A DNA stretch of 64,000 nt from NCBI RefSeq assembly GCF_014235185.1, contig NZ_CP060131.1, positions 5,959,501-6,023,500 of the forward strand, in the 5' to 3' direction. Shown here piece by piece: positions 58,359 to 64,000 of this stretch; position 1 is the first letter of the stretch, and each line of letters opens with the position of its first letter. The notes under the pieces are model-generated. The model was given only the letters and a program-made list of their open reading frames with translations, was not told the origin of the DNA and did not search any database. The DNA comes from Pseudonocardia petroleophila (GTDB lineage Bacteria; Actinomycetota; Actinomycetes; Mycobacteriales; Pseudonocardiaceae). Made by a program: the position numbers and the translations under genes.

Positions 58359-59510
58359 ATGGACTTCACCTTCGACACCGAGCAGAACGACCTGCGCGAC
58401 GCCGTCCGCAGCATCCTCGAGCGCGCCTACGGCGCGATCGACCAGCGCCGGAAGGCCGTCGCCCAGGACCCCGGCTTCGACGAGCGGCTCTGGGCGCAGC
58501 TCGCCGAGATGGGCCTGCTGGGCCTGCCCTTCGACGAGAGCGTCGGCGGCACCGGGGCGGGGCCGGTCGAGGTCGCGATCGTGGCCGAGGAGATCGGGCG
58601 CGTCATCGCCCCCGAGCCGTTCGTCGAGGCCGTGGTCCTCGCGGGCGGCCTCGTCGACGCCGCGGGCACCGACGCGCAGCGCGCCGAGGTGCTGGGCGGG
58701 ATCGCCGACGGCAGCGTCCTGGCCGCGTTCGCGCACACCGAGCCGGGCAGCCGGTGGAGCACCACCGCCGCCGCGGTCACCGCGACGGAGGCCGACGGCG
58801 GATGGCGGCTCACCGGCGTCAAGGAGCCGGTGCCCAACGGCGCCCGCGCCGACGTGCTGGTGGTCAGCGCGGTCGCCGACGGCGCCACCCGGCTGTTCCT
58901 CGTGCGCGGCGACGCCGAGGGCCTGGCCCGGCACGGCTACCGCACCCACGACGGCGGCCGCGCGGCCAAGGTCCGCTTCGACGGGGCCCCCGCCGAGCTG
59001 CTCGGGGAGGGCACCGGCGACCGCCGCGCCGACATCGAGCGCGCCCTCGCGGTGGCCCGGATCGCCTACGCGCACGAGTCGGTCGGCGCGATGAGCACGG
59101 CCCTGACCACCACGACCGAGTACCTGAAGACCCGCAAGCAGTTCGGGGTCACCCTGAACACGTTCCAGGCGCTCACGTTCCGGGCCGCCGACATGTACGT
59201 GTCGCTGGAGCTGGCCCGCAGCATCGCGCTGTGGGCGACGCTGGTCGTCGACGCGGGCGGCGACGTCGTCACCGCGGCGGCCCGCGCCCGGCTGCAGGCG
59301 GCGAAGGCGGGGCGGCACGTCGGCCAGGAGGCCATCCAGCTGCACGGCGGGATCGGCATGACGGCGGAGTACTCGGTGGGCCACTACACGAGCCGGCTCA
59401 CGGCGATCGACCACCTGCACGGCGACGGGGACTGGGCGCTGGGCCGGCTCACCGCCGACGTCGGCGAGCGGGAGGTCGTCGACCCGCTCGGCGCGCCGTA
59501 CACCGGCTGA
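58359..59510 (+). CDS. Acyl-CoA dehydrogenase (small/partner subunit)
   Basis: The 383-residue protein is a divergent ACAD: QNDLRDAVRSILERAYGAID, LWAQLAEMGLLGLPFDESVG, GGWRLTGVKEPVPNGARADV, TRKQFGVTLNTFQALTFRAA, and AIQLHGGIGMTAEYSVGHYT near the end. The flavin-loop segment FAHTEPGSRW is reduced relative to the partner. It is likely one half of a heteromeric dehydrogenase with the upstream gene. ATG 58359 lies 5 nt after the first gene's stop. Confidence 0.88.
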   Translation: MDFTFDTEQNDLRDAVRSILERAYGAIDQRRKAVAQDPGFDERLWAQLAEMGLLGLPFDESVGGTGAGPVEVAIVAEEIGRVIAPEPFVEAVVLAGGLVDAAGTDAQRAEVLGGIADGSVLAAFAHTEPGSRWSTTAAAVTATEADGGWRLTGVKEPVPNGARADVLVVSAVADGATRLFLVRGDAEGLARHGYRTHDGGRAAKVRFDGAPAELLGEGTGDRRADIERALAVARIAYAHESVGAMSTALTTTTEYLKTRKQFGVTLNTFQALTFRAADMYVSLELARSIALWATLVVDAGGDVVTAAARARLQAAKAGRHVGQEAIQLHGGIGMTAEYSVGHYTSRLTAIDHLHGDGDWALGRLTADVGEREVVDPLGAPYTG

Positions 59511-59522
59511 GCCCCTCCCTCC

Positions 59523-59560
59523 TCGGCACCCGGGCCCCGGATACGGTGTCCGGGTGCCGA
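59523..59560. terminator. Hairpin at the ACAD/RNase HI boundary
   Basis: TCGGCACCCGG (59523-59533) and CCGGGTGCCGA (59550-59560) are exact reverse complements, an 11-bp stem with a 16-base loop, 12 bp after the ACAD stop. The RNase HI -10 box (TACGGT) lies in the loop and its start codon in the right arm, so it could end the ACAD transcript and also affect the next start. Confidence 0.45.
59542..59547 (+). promoter_or_regulatory. -10 box (TACGGT) of a leaderless gene
   Basis: TACGGT ends 6 nt before GTG 59554 and sits inside the hairpin loop described at 59523-59560. Confidence 0.45.
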
Positions 59561-60174
59561 TGACCGCCAAGTACGCCACCACCTGCGGCGTCTGCTCGAA
59601 CCGCGTCTCCCCCGGCGAGGAGATCGCCCGCGCCGGCACCGGCTGGGGCCATGTGGCCTGCGCCGATGCCGCTCCGGCCGCGGGGAGGCCCGCGGCGACG
59701 GCACCCGCGCGGGCGAAGAAGCCCGCCCGTCCCGACATGCCCGCCCCCGACGGCGCGCTCGAGGTGTGGACCGACGGCGCCTGCTCGGGCAACCCCGGCC
59801 CCGGCGGCTGGGCGTGGGCCACGCAGGACGGCCGTCGCGGCGCGGGCGGGGAGTCCCCCACCACCAACCAGCGCATGGAGATCCGGGCCGCGCTGGAGGC
59901 CGTCCGGTCCCTGGACGGGCCGCTCGTCGTCGTCAGCGACTCGACCTACGTCGTCAACTGCTTCCGCGACCGCTGGTGGAAGGGCTGGATCGACCGCGGC
60001 TGGGTCACCAGCGCGAAGAAGCCCGTCGTCAGCCGCGACCTGTGGGAGCCGCTGATCACGCTGGTCAACGAGCGCGGCGACGTGTCCTTCCGCTGGGTCA
60101 AGGGCCACTCCGGCGACGCGATGAACGACCTCGTCGACGCGCTCGCGGTGGAGCAGGCCCAGGCCGTCGCCTGA
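59554..60174 (+). CDS. rnhA: Ribonuclease HI with N-terminal zinc-finger-like domain
   Basis: The 206-residue protein has an N-terminal segment with C11, C14, H33 and C36 (TTCGVCSNR ... WGHVACAD), a possible zinc site, a Lys/Ala/Pro linker, and an RNase HI domain at ~67-206: D74 (VWTDGACSGNPGPGG), E109 (NQRMEIRAALEA), D129 (VVVSDSTYVVNC) and D195 (KGHSGDAMNDLVDALA). It cleaves RNA in RNA-DNA hybrids. GTG 59554 is chosen because it follows TACGGT by 6 nt; ATG 59560 is also possible. Confidence 0.9.
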   Translation: MPMTAKYATTCGVCSNRVSPGEEIARAGTGWGHVACADAAPAAGRPAATAPARAKKPARPDMPAPDGALEVWTDGACSGNPGPGGWAWATQDGRRGAGGESPTTNQRMEIRAALEAVRSLDGPLVVVSDSTYVVNCFRDRWWKGWIDRGWVTSAKKPVVSRDLWEPLITLVNERGDVSFRWVKGHSGDAMNDLVDALAVEQAQAVA

Positions 60175-60177
60175 GGG

Positions 60178-61209
60178 CTACCCGAGCTCGGCCCGCAGCA
60201 GCGCCGCCGCGCCGGACATCGCCCGCATCTTGCCCTCGGCGCTGTCCCGCGGCAGGTACTTCATGCCGCAGTCGGTGCTGATGACGAGGTTCTCCGGCGC
60301 GGTGTGGGCGAACGCGCGGCGCACCCGGCCCGCCACGACCTCCGCGGTCTCGACGGCCGGGTCGGACAGGTCGATCACGCCCAGGATGATCGTCTTCCCG
60401 GCCAGGTCGGCGAGCACGCCGAGGTCCAGCCCGGACTGCGCGGTCTCGATCGACACCTGGTCCACCGGGCAGCCGGCCAGCTCGGGCAGGAACGAGTAGC
60501 CCTCGGGGCGCTCGTGGATGATCGCGGCGTAGCCGAAGCAGATGTGCACCGCGGTGGTGCCGGTGACGCCGTCGAGCGCCGCGTTCAGGGCCGCGAGGCC
60601 GTAGGCGCGGGCGGCGTCCGGGCGGGCCTGCATGTACGGCTCGTCGATCTGCACGACGTCGGCGCCCGCCTCGTGCAGCGCGCGGATCTCGGCGTTGACG
60701 GCGACGGCGTAGTCCATGGCCGCGGCCTCGGCGTCGGGGTAGTGGTCGTTCTGCGCCTGCTGGCTCATCGTGAACGGGCCGGGCACCGTCATCTTGACGG
60801 TGCGGTCGGTGTGCGCCCGCAGGAACCGCACGTCGTCGACCTCGACCGGGCGGGTGCGCCGGATCGGGCCGGTGATCCGCGGGACCGGGTTGGGGTGCCC
60901 GCTGCGGTCGAGCGCGGTGCCGGGGTTGTCGACGTCGACGCCGTCCAGTGCCGTCGCGAAGTGGTTGGAGTAGGACTCGCGGCGGATCTCCCCGTCGGTG
61001 ACGACGTCGAGCCCGGCGTCCTCCTGCGCGCGGATCGCGAGCAGGGTGGCGTCGTCCTGGGCCTGGGCGAGGAACTCCGGCGCGACCCGCCACAGCTCCT
61101 TCGCGCGCACGCGCGGGGGGAAGCGGCCGGCGAGCTTCGCGCGGTCGATGATCCAGTCGGGCTGGGCGTAGGACCCGACCAGCGAGGTCGGGAGCAGGGG
61201 CAGGGACAC
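60178..61209 (-). CDS. Core-MetE-like methyltransferase (cobalamin-independent methionine synthase C-terminal family)
   Basis: The 343-residue protein matches only the C-terminal catalytic half of MetE: LVGSYAQPDWIIDRAKLAGR at the start, TDGEIRRESYSNHFATALDG, VDVVQIDEP-like ADVVQIDEPYMQARPD, and zinc ligands in AVHICFG (His and Cys), SIETA (Glu) and STDCGM (Cys). Such short enzymes may use methyl donors other than methyl-tetrahydrofolate, or demethylate substrates. GTG 61209 is chosen because GGAGG lies 5 nt upstream; an ATG at 61221 overlapping the previous stop is the alternative. It ends a catabolic operon. Confidence 0.8.
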   Translation of the reverse strand: MSLPLLPTSLVGSYAQPDWIIDRAKLAGRFPPRVRAKELWRVAPEFLAQAQDDATLLAIRAQEDAGLDVVTDGEIRRESYSNHFATALDGVDVDNPGTALDRSGHPNPVPRITGPIRRTRPVEVDDVRFLRAHTDRTVKMTVPGPFTMSQQAQNDHYPDAEAAAMDYAVAVNAEIRALHEAGADVVQIDEPYMQARPDAARAYGLAALNAALDGVTGTTAVHICFGYAAIIHERPEGYSFLPELAGCPVDQVSIETAQSGLDLGVLADLAGKTIILGVIDLSDPAVETAEVVAGRVRRAFAHTAPENLVISTDCGMKYLPRDSAEGKMRAMSGAAALLRAELG

Positions 61210-61220
61210 GGAGACCTCCA

Positions 61221-62180
61221 TCAGGGAACGAGCACGATCCGGCCGCGGGCGGTCCCGTCGCACTGGCGGGTCCAGGCGTCGGTGGCGTCGGCGAGCGGCA
61301 CCCGCTCGTGCCCGACGGTCAGCCGGTGCTCCGCGGCGAAGCGGCACACCGCCAGCACGGCCTCGCCGCGGGTGGCCGCGTCGAGCGAGGCGTTGGTGTA
61401 GCCCAGCACGTCGAGCGAGCGGCTGCGCAGCGTCGCCGAGGAGACGGGGCTGGACTCGGCCGCCGACCCGCCGAGGTTCACCAGCCGGCCGCCGGGGCGC
61501 AGCGTCGACAGCGCGGCCGCGGCCGGGTCGCCGGAGAGCGGGTCGATCACCAGGTCCGCCCCGCCGGAGGCGTCGGCGAGGCGGGCGGCGAGGTCGTCGC
61601 CTCCGTCGAGCAGGACCGTGGCGTCGGCCCCGCGCGAGCGGGCCAGCTCCAGCGCCGACGCCGACCGCGCGCAGGCCACGACCCGGCCCGCCCCGGCCAG
61701 GCGGGCCAGCTGCACCGCGGCCTGCCCGACGATCCCGCCTGCCCCGAGCACGATCACCGTCTCGCCGGCGGCGAGCCGCCCGCGGCGGGTCAGGCACATC
61801 CACGCGGCCACCGCGGACAGGCCCAGCGCGGCGGCGAGCACCGGGTCCACGCCCGGGGGCAGCGCGACGACGTCGTCGGCGCCCACCGCGGCCCGCTGCG
61901 CCATGCTGCCGTCGCCCGGGGCCGTGCCCGCGGTCGTCGCGAACCAGACGGCGGTACCCGCGGCGAGGTCGCCGAGCGGCCCCGCGAGCGTGCCGACCCC
62001 CTGCACCCCCGGCACGTACGGCGTGGCGGGGGTGCCGAAGTACGACGTGCCCGACGCGCAGAGCACGTCGAGCGGGGTGATCGGGGCGGCCAGCACGTCG
62101 ACCAGCCCCTCCCCCGCCGGTTCCGGGCCCTCGCCGACCTCGGGGGCCCGCCCCGGGACGACGATCCGGGCGGCGATCAC
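61221..62180 (-). CDS. Zinc-independent quinone oxidoreductase-like MDR protein
   Basis: The 319-residue protein is of the medium-chain dehydrogenase/quinone oxidoreductase type: ITPLDVLCASGTSYFGTPAT, PYVPGVQGVGTLAGPLGDLA, and the NADPH fold AAGETVIVLGAGGIVGQAAV. It lacks the catalytic zinc ligands of alcohol dehydrogenases. It starts at GTG 62180 inside the dioxygenase stop (GTGA) and probably reduces an unsaturated ketone or quinone in the pathway. Confidence 0.87.
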   Translation of the reverse strand: MIAARIVVPGRAPEVGEGPEPAGEGLVDVLAAPITPLDVLCASGTSYFGTPATPYVPGVQGVGTLAGPLGDLAAGTAVWFATTAGTAPGDGSMAQRAAVGADDVVALPPGVDPVLAAALGLSAVAAWMCLTRRGRLAAGETVIVLGAGGIVGQAAVQLARLAGAGRVVACARSASALELARSRGADATVLLDGGDDLAARLADASGGADLVIDPLSGDPAAAALSTLRPGGRLVNLGGSAAESSPVSSATLRSRSLDVLGYTNASLDAATRGEAVLAVCRFAAEHRLTVGHERVPLADATDAWTRQCDGTARGRIVLVP

Positions 62181-63034
62181 GCGGGCTGCAGCACGACGTC
62201 GAACCGGGCGTCGAGCCACGCGACGTCGGAGCGGCCGCCGTCCGGGGTCGGGCCGGGCCCGCGCTCGGTGAACGCGACGACCAGCTCCGGCTTGGTCCCG
62301 AACACGACGTCGCTGTCGAGGTACTCCGCGCCCTCCCGGAACAGGTGCGTGACCAGCGGGTGGAACCCCGGGACGTCGACGAGGACGTGCACGTGGGCGG
62401 GCCGGTAGTGGCTGATCGCCGTCTGGGCGATGAGCTCGCCGACCGGGCCGTCCATCGGGATCGCGTAGCCCTTCGGTGCGATGGTCCGCACGCAGTACGA
62501 GCCGTCGGGCCGGGTGGTGTACTTCGCGCGCAGCCGGGCCTCGTCGACGGGGAGCTGGGCCTCGTAGGCGCCGTCCTCGTCGGCCTGCCACACGTCGAGC
62601 ACCGCCCCGCCGACGGGCGTGCCGTCCAGCGCGCGGACCGTGCCGGACAGGTAGAGCGGCGCCCCGGGCAGGCCCTGGCTCATGTCCTCGCCGAACCCCA
62701 GCTCGGGCGAGCCGTCGATGTGGAACGGGCCGAGCACCGTCGCGGGGGTCGCGCCCGGGTCGAGGTCGTGGTTGAGCTGCACGACGAGCATGCTCAGCCC
62801 GAGCACGTCGGAGGCGAGGATGAACTCCTCGCGCTTGTCGTCGCTGATCTGCCCGGTCCGCGTCAGCCACTGCACGGCCGCCATCCACTCGGCCTCGGTG
62901 AGCCGGACCTCACGGGCGAAGTCGTGCAGGTGCCGGATCAGCGCCGTGAGCACCTCACCGGTGCGCGGGTCGTGCGCGGTGCCCCAGCGCTGCACGGCGA
63001 GGTCGGTGACGGTGTCCTCGGTGACGGCGTCCAT
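62177..63034 (-). CDS. Intradiol ring-cleavage dioxygenase (hydroxyquinol/catechol 1,2-dioxygenase-like)
   Basis: The 285-residue protein has the intradiol N-terminal helical part and the Fe(III) ligands Tyr157 (DEDGAYEAQ), Tyr190 (APKGYAIP), His214 and His216 (PAHVHVLVD). GPFHIDGSPELGFGEDMSQG and DVWQADEDG are typical of the hydroxyquinol 1,2-dioxygenase branch. It cleaves an aromatic diol or triol between the hydroxyls. ATG 63034 starts it; the quinone oxidoreductase follows in overlap. Its neighbours process CoA esters, so aromatic catabolism with a CoA-linked lower route is likely. Confidence 0.9.
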   Translation of the reverse strand: MDAVTEDTVTDLAVQRWGTAHDPRTGEVLTALIRHLHDFAREVRLTEAEWMAAVQWLTRTGQISDDKREEFILASDVLGLSMLVVQLNHDLDPGATPATVLGPFHIDGSPELGFGEDMSQGLPGAPLYLSGTVRALDGTPVGGAVLDVWQADEDGAYEAQLPVDEARLRAKYTTRPDGSYCVRTIAPKGYAIPMDGPVGELIAQTAISHYRPAHVHVLVDVPGFHPLVTHLFREGAEYLDSDVVFGTKPELVVAFTERGPGPTPDGGRSDVAWLDARFDVVLQPA

Positions 63035-63052
63035 CGCTTCCCCTTCAGTCCT

Positions 63053-63832
63053 TCAGTACGGGTCGGGGTCGACGGACCGGTTGTTGAGGTCCACCGACAG
63101 GAAGATGTCGTTGCCGACGGGGTGGCGCAGCTCCTCGGCGAGCTGCCCGATCAGGCCCGCGGTGCGGGCGAGCAGCGCGAACCCGCGCAGCAGCTCCAGC
63201 GGGAGCCCGAGGTCGGCGAGCGCGGCGCCGCAGACGCCTGCGCCGTTGAGGGGCAGCGTCTTTCCGAGGACCTGCGGGTGCACCCGCCCGATCGCGGCGA
63301 ACAGCGACAGGTGGGGCCCGTACAGGCCCTCCTCGGCGGCGATGGCGAACAGCCGCGGGGTGCGGGGGTCGCCGTCCTTGTGCACGTGATGGCCCAGGCC
63401 GGGGACGAACCGCTGCGCCTCGCGCTGGGCGCGCACCACCTCGAGCGCGACGGCGTCCCAGCCGGCGTCGTCGGTCGGCAGGTCGGCGGGCAGGTGCGCG
63501 TGCAGGAAGCGTCCGCAGTCCTCGGTGACGCCCAGGAACCGCGACCCGCCACCGAGCAGGCCCGCGGCGAGCGCGCCCTGCACGGAGTCGGGCGCGGAGA
63601 GGTAGGTGAGCCGGGTGACGATCGCGGTCGGGGTGAAGCCGTGGTCGGCGAGCGCGGCGAGCACGGCCTCGAACACGCGCGTCTCGCCGGAGGTGGGCCG
63701 GCGCTGGGTGGCCAGCCAGAACGCCAGCTCGCCGAACCCGACCTTCCCCATGACGTCGCCGGCGAGGTCGTGGCCGAGGAGGGTGATCGTCTCGCGGCTG
63801 GAGGCGCCCAGCGCGGTCGGGTACTCAGGCAT
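63053..63832 (-). CDS. Citrate-synthase-fold citryl-CoA lyase-like protein
   Basis: The 259-residue protein matches the short citrate-synthase-like lyases: SRETITLLGHDLAGDVMGKV near residue 12, FGELAFWLATQRRPTSGETR, and a catalytic-His region GLGHHVHKDGDPRTPRLFAI near residue 145, then NGAGVCGAALADLGLPLELL. It is far shorter than citrate synthase, as in citryl-CoA lyases. ATG 63832 follows GGGAGAG and overlaps the CoA-transferase end by 8 nt; the pair may activate and cleave a citrate-like intermediate (3-hydroxy-3-carboxyacyl-CoA). Confidence 0.83.
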   Translation of the reverse strand: MPEYPTALGASSRETITLLGHDLAGDVMGKVGFGELAFWLATQRRPTSGETRVFEAVLAALADHGFTPTAIVTRLTYLSAPDSVQGALAAGLLGGGSRFLGVTEDCGRFLHAHLPADLPTDDAGWDAVALEVVRAQREAQRFVPGLGHHVHKDGDPRTPRLFAIAAEEGLYGPHLSLFAAIGRVHPQVLGKTLPLNGAGVCGAALADLGLPLELLRGFALLARTAGLIGQLAEELRHPVGNDIFLSVDLNNRSVDPDPY

Positions 63833-64000
63833 CCGGCTCTCCCAGCCACTTCCGCAGTTCGGCCCCGTGCTCGTCGAGCTCCGGCGGGGGGAGCCGGTAG
63901 GACGCTGGGGTCGCCGAGAACCGGATCGGGTGCCGGGTCGTCGGCACGGCGCGGTCACCCTCCCCCACCTCGACGACCGGGTCGAGGCCGAACCGCTCGG
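63825..64000 (-). CDS. Family III CoA-transferase, C-terminal part (truncated by window edge)
   Basis: Only the last 57 codons lie in the window, ending at TGA 63825. The product reads RFGLDPVVEVGEGDRAVPTT, HPIRFSATPASYRLPPPELD and EHGAELRKWLGEPDA, matching CaiB/BaiF C-termini with their Pro-rich region before a final amphipathic helix. It overlaps the citryl-CoA-lyase-like gene, so the two are co-translated. Confidence 0.75.
   Translation of the reverse strand, partial: ERFGLDPVVEVGEGDRAVPTTRHPIRFSATPASYRLPPPELDEHGAELRKWLGEPDA

Overview
The window is very GC-rich DNA whose genes show strong third-position G/C bias, many GTG starts, 4-nt start/stop overlaps and short -10 boxes (often TAGCGT) 6-8 nt before the start codon, as in leaderless actinobacterial mRNAs. 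The gene families agree: a Wbl protein, GAF-ANTAR regulators, a SigB/F-type sigma factor, an ECF sigma with RskA-type anti-sigma, LLM-class (flavin or F420) oxidoreductases, mycothiol-type DinB-fold proteins and a class F sortase. I infer a Pseudonocardiaceae-like actinobacterium (perhaps Pseudonocardia) with a large catabolic repertoire; the genus is a guess from style, not from a marker gene.

Layout. 1-2.1 kb: tail of a SigB/F-type sigma factor, a small exported protein, and an IS256-family element (762-2130) with 30-bp ends and an 8-bp target duplication. 2.2-4.7 kb: a DinB-fold protein, then an ArsR/SRPBCC/DinB-fold operon. 4.9-9.7 kb: a membrane-anchored LuxR-type protein, small membrane proteins (one apparently frameshifted) and a NarL-type two-component pair. 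9.8-23.1 kb: a dense CoA-thioester catabolic island: ALDH, acyl-CoA ligase, two crotonases, three family III CoA-transferase genes (four domains, one gene a tandem fusion), a thiolase-like/DUF35 pair, an LLM monooxygenase and an XRE-TetR fusion regulator with a candidate operator.

23.4-30.1 kb is a signalling island: a 58-aa Cys-rich protein, two GAF-ANTAR proteins, a Wbl protein, a MerR/B12-binding regulator, a DUF4383 membrane protein behind a 10-codon leader ORF, a sigma region-2-only protein, small or frameshifted ORFs, a STAS-sigma2 fusion and a YiiX-like hydrolase. 30.3-37.4 kb holds an alpha/beta hydrolase, an OmpR-type two-component pair, an epimerase, a VOC protein, a TetR/DUF1772 divergent pair with two copies of a perfect operator palindrome, and the DUF4397 protein that opens an operon with a lipoprotein-like class F sortase, an ECF sigma factor and an RskA-type anti-sigma factor, closed by a strong bidirectional terminator at 39.3 kb.

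39.3-47.7 kb: an MFS exporter, an ABC importer (binding protein and two permeases, no ATPase nearby), a Fe(II)/2-oxoglutarate oxygenase, a TupA-like ATP-grasp enzyme, an LLM oxidoreductase and a spermidine-synthase-like protein; this could be an uptake/biosynthesis locus for a small chelator or metabolite, but that is inference. 47.9-51.6 kb: a GntR regulator, a CoA-transferase, and two broken genes (ALDH and a xanthine-dehydrogenase-type large subunit) fused head to head at about 50757. 51.7-57.1 kb: membrane proteins, an acyltransferase-3, and a TetR/NmrA-like divergent pair with operators. 57.2-64.0 kb: an acyl-CoA dehydrogenase pair, RNase HI, and a catabolic operon on the minus strand (CoA-transferase, citryl-CoA-lyase-like protein, intradiol dioxygenase, quinone oxidoreductase, core-MetE-like protein).

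No tRNA, rRNA or CRISPR array was recognised. Function calls rest on family motifs read by eye; no database search was run.
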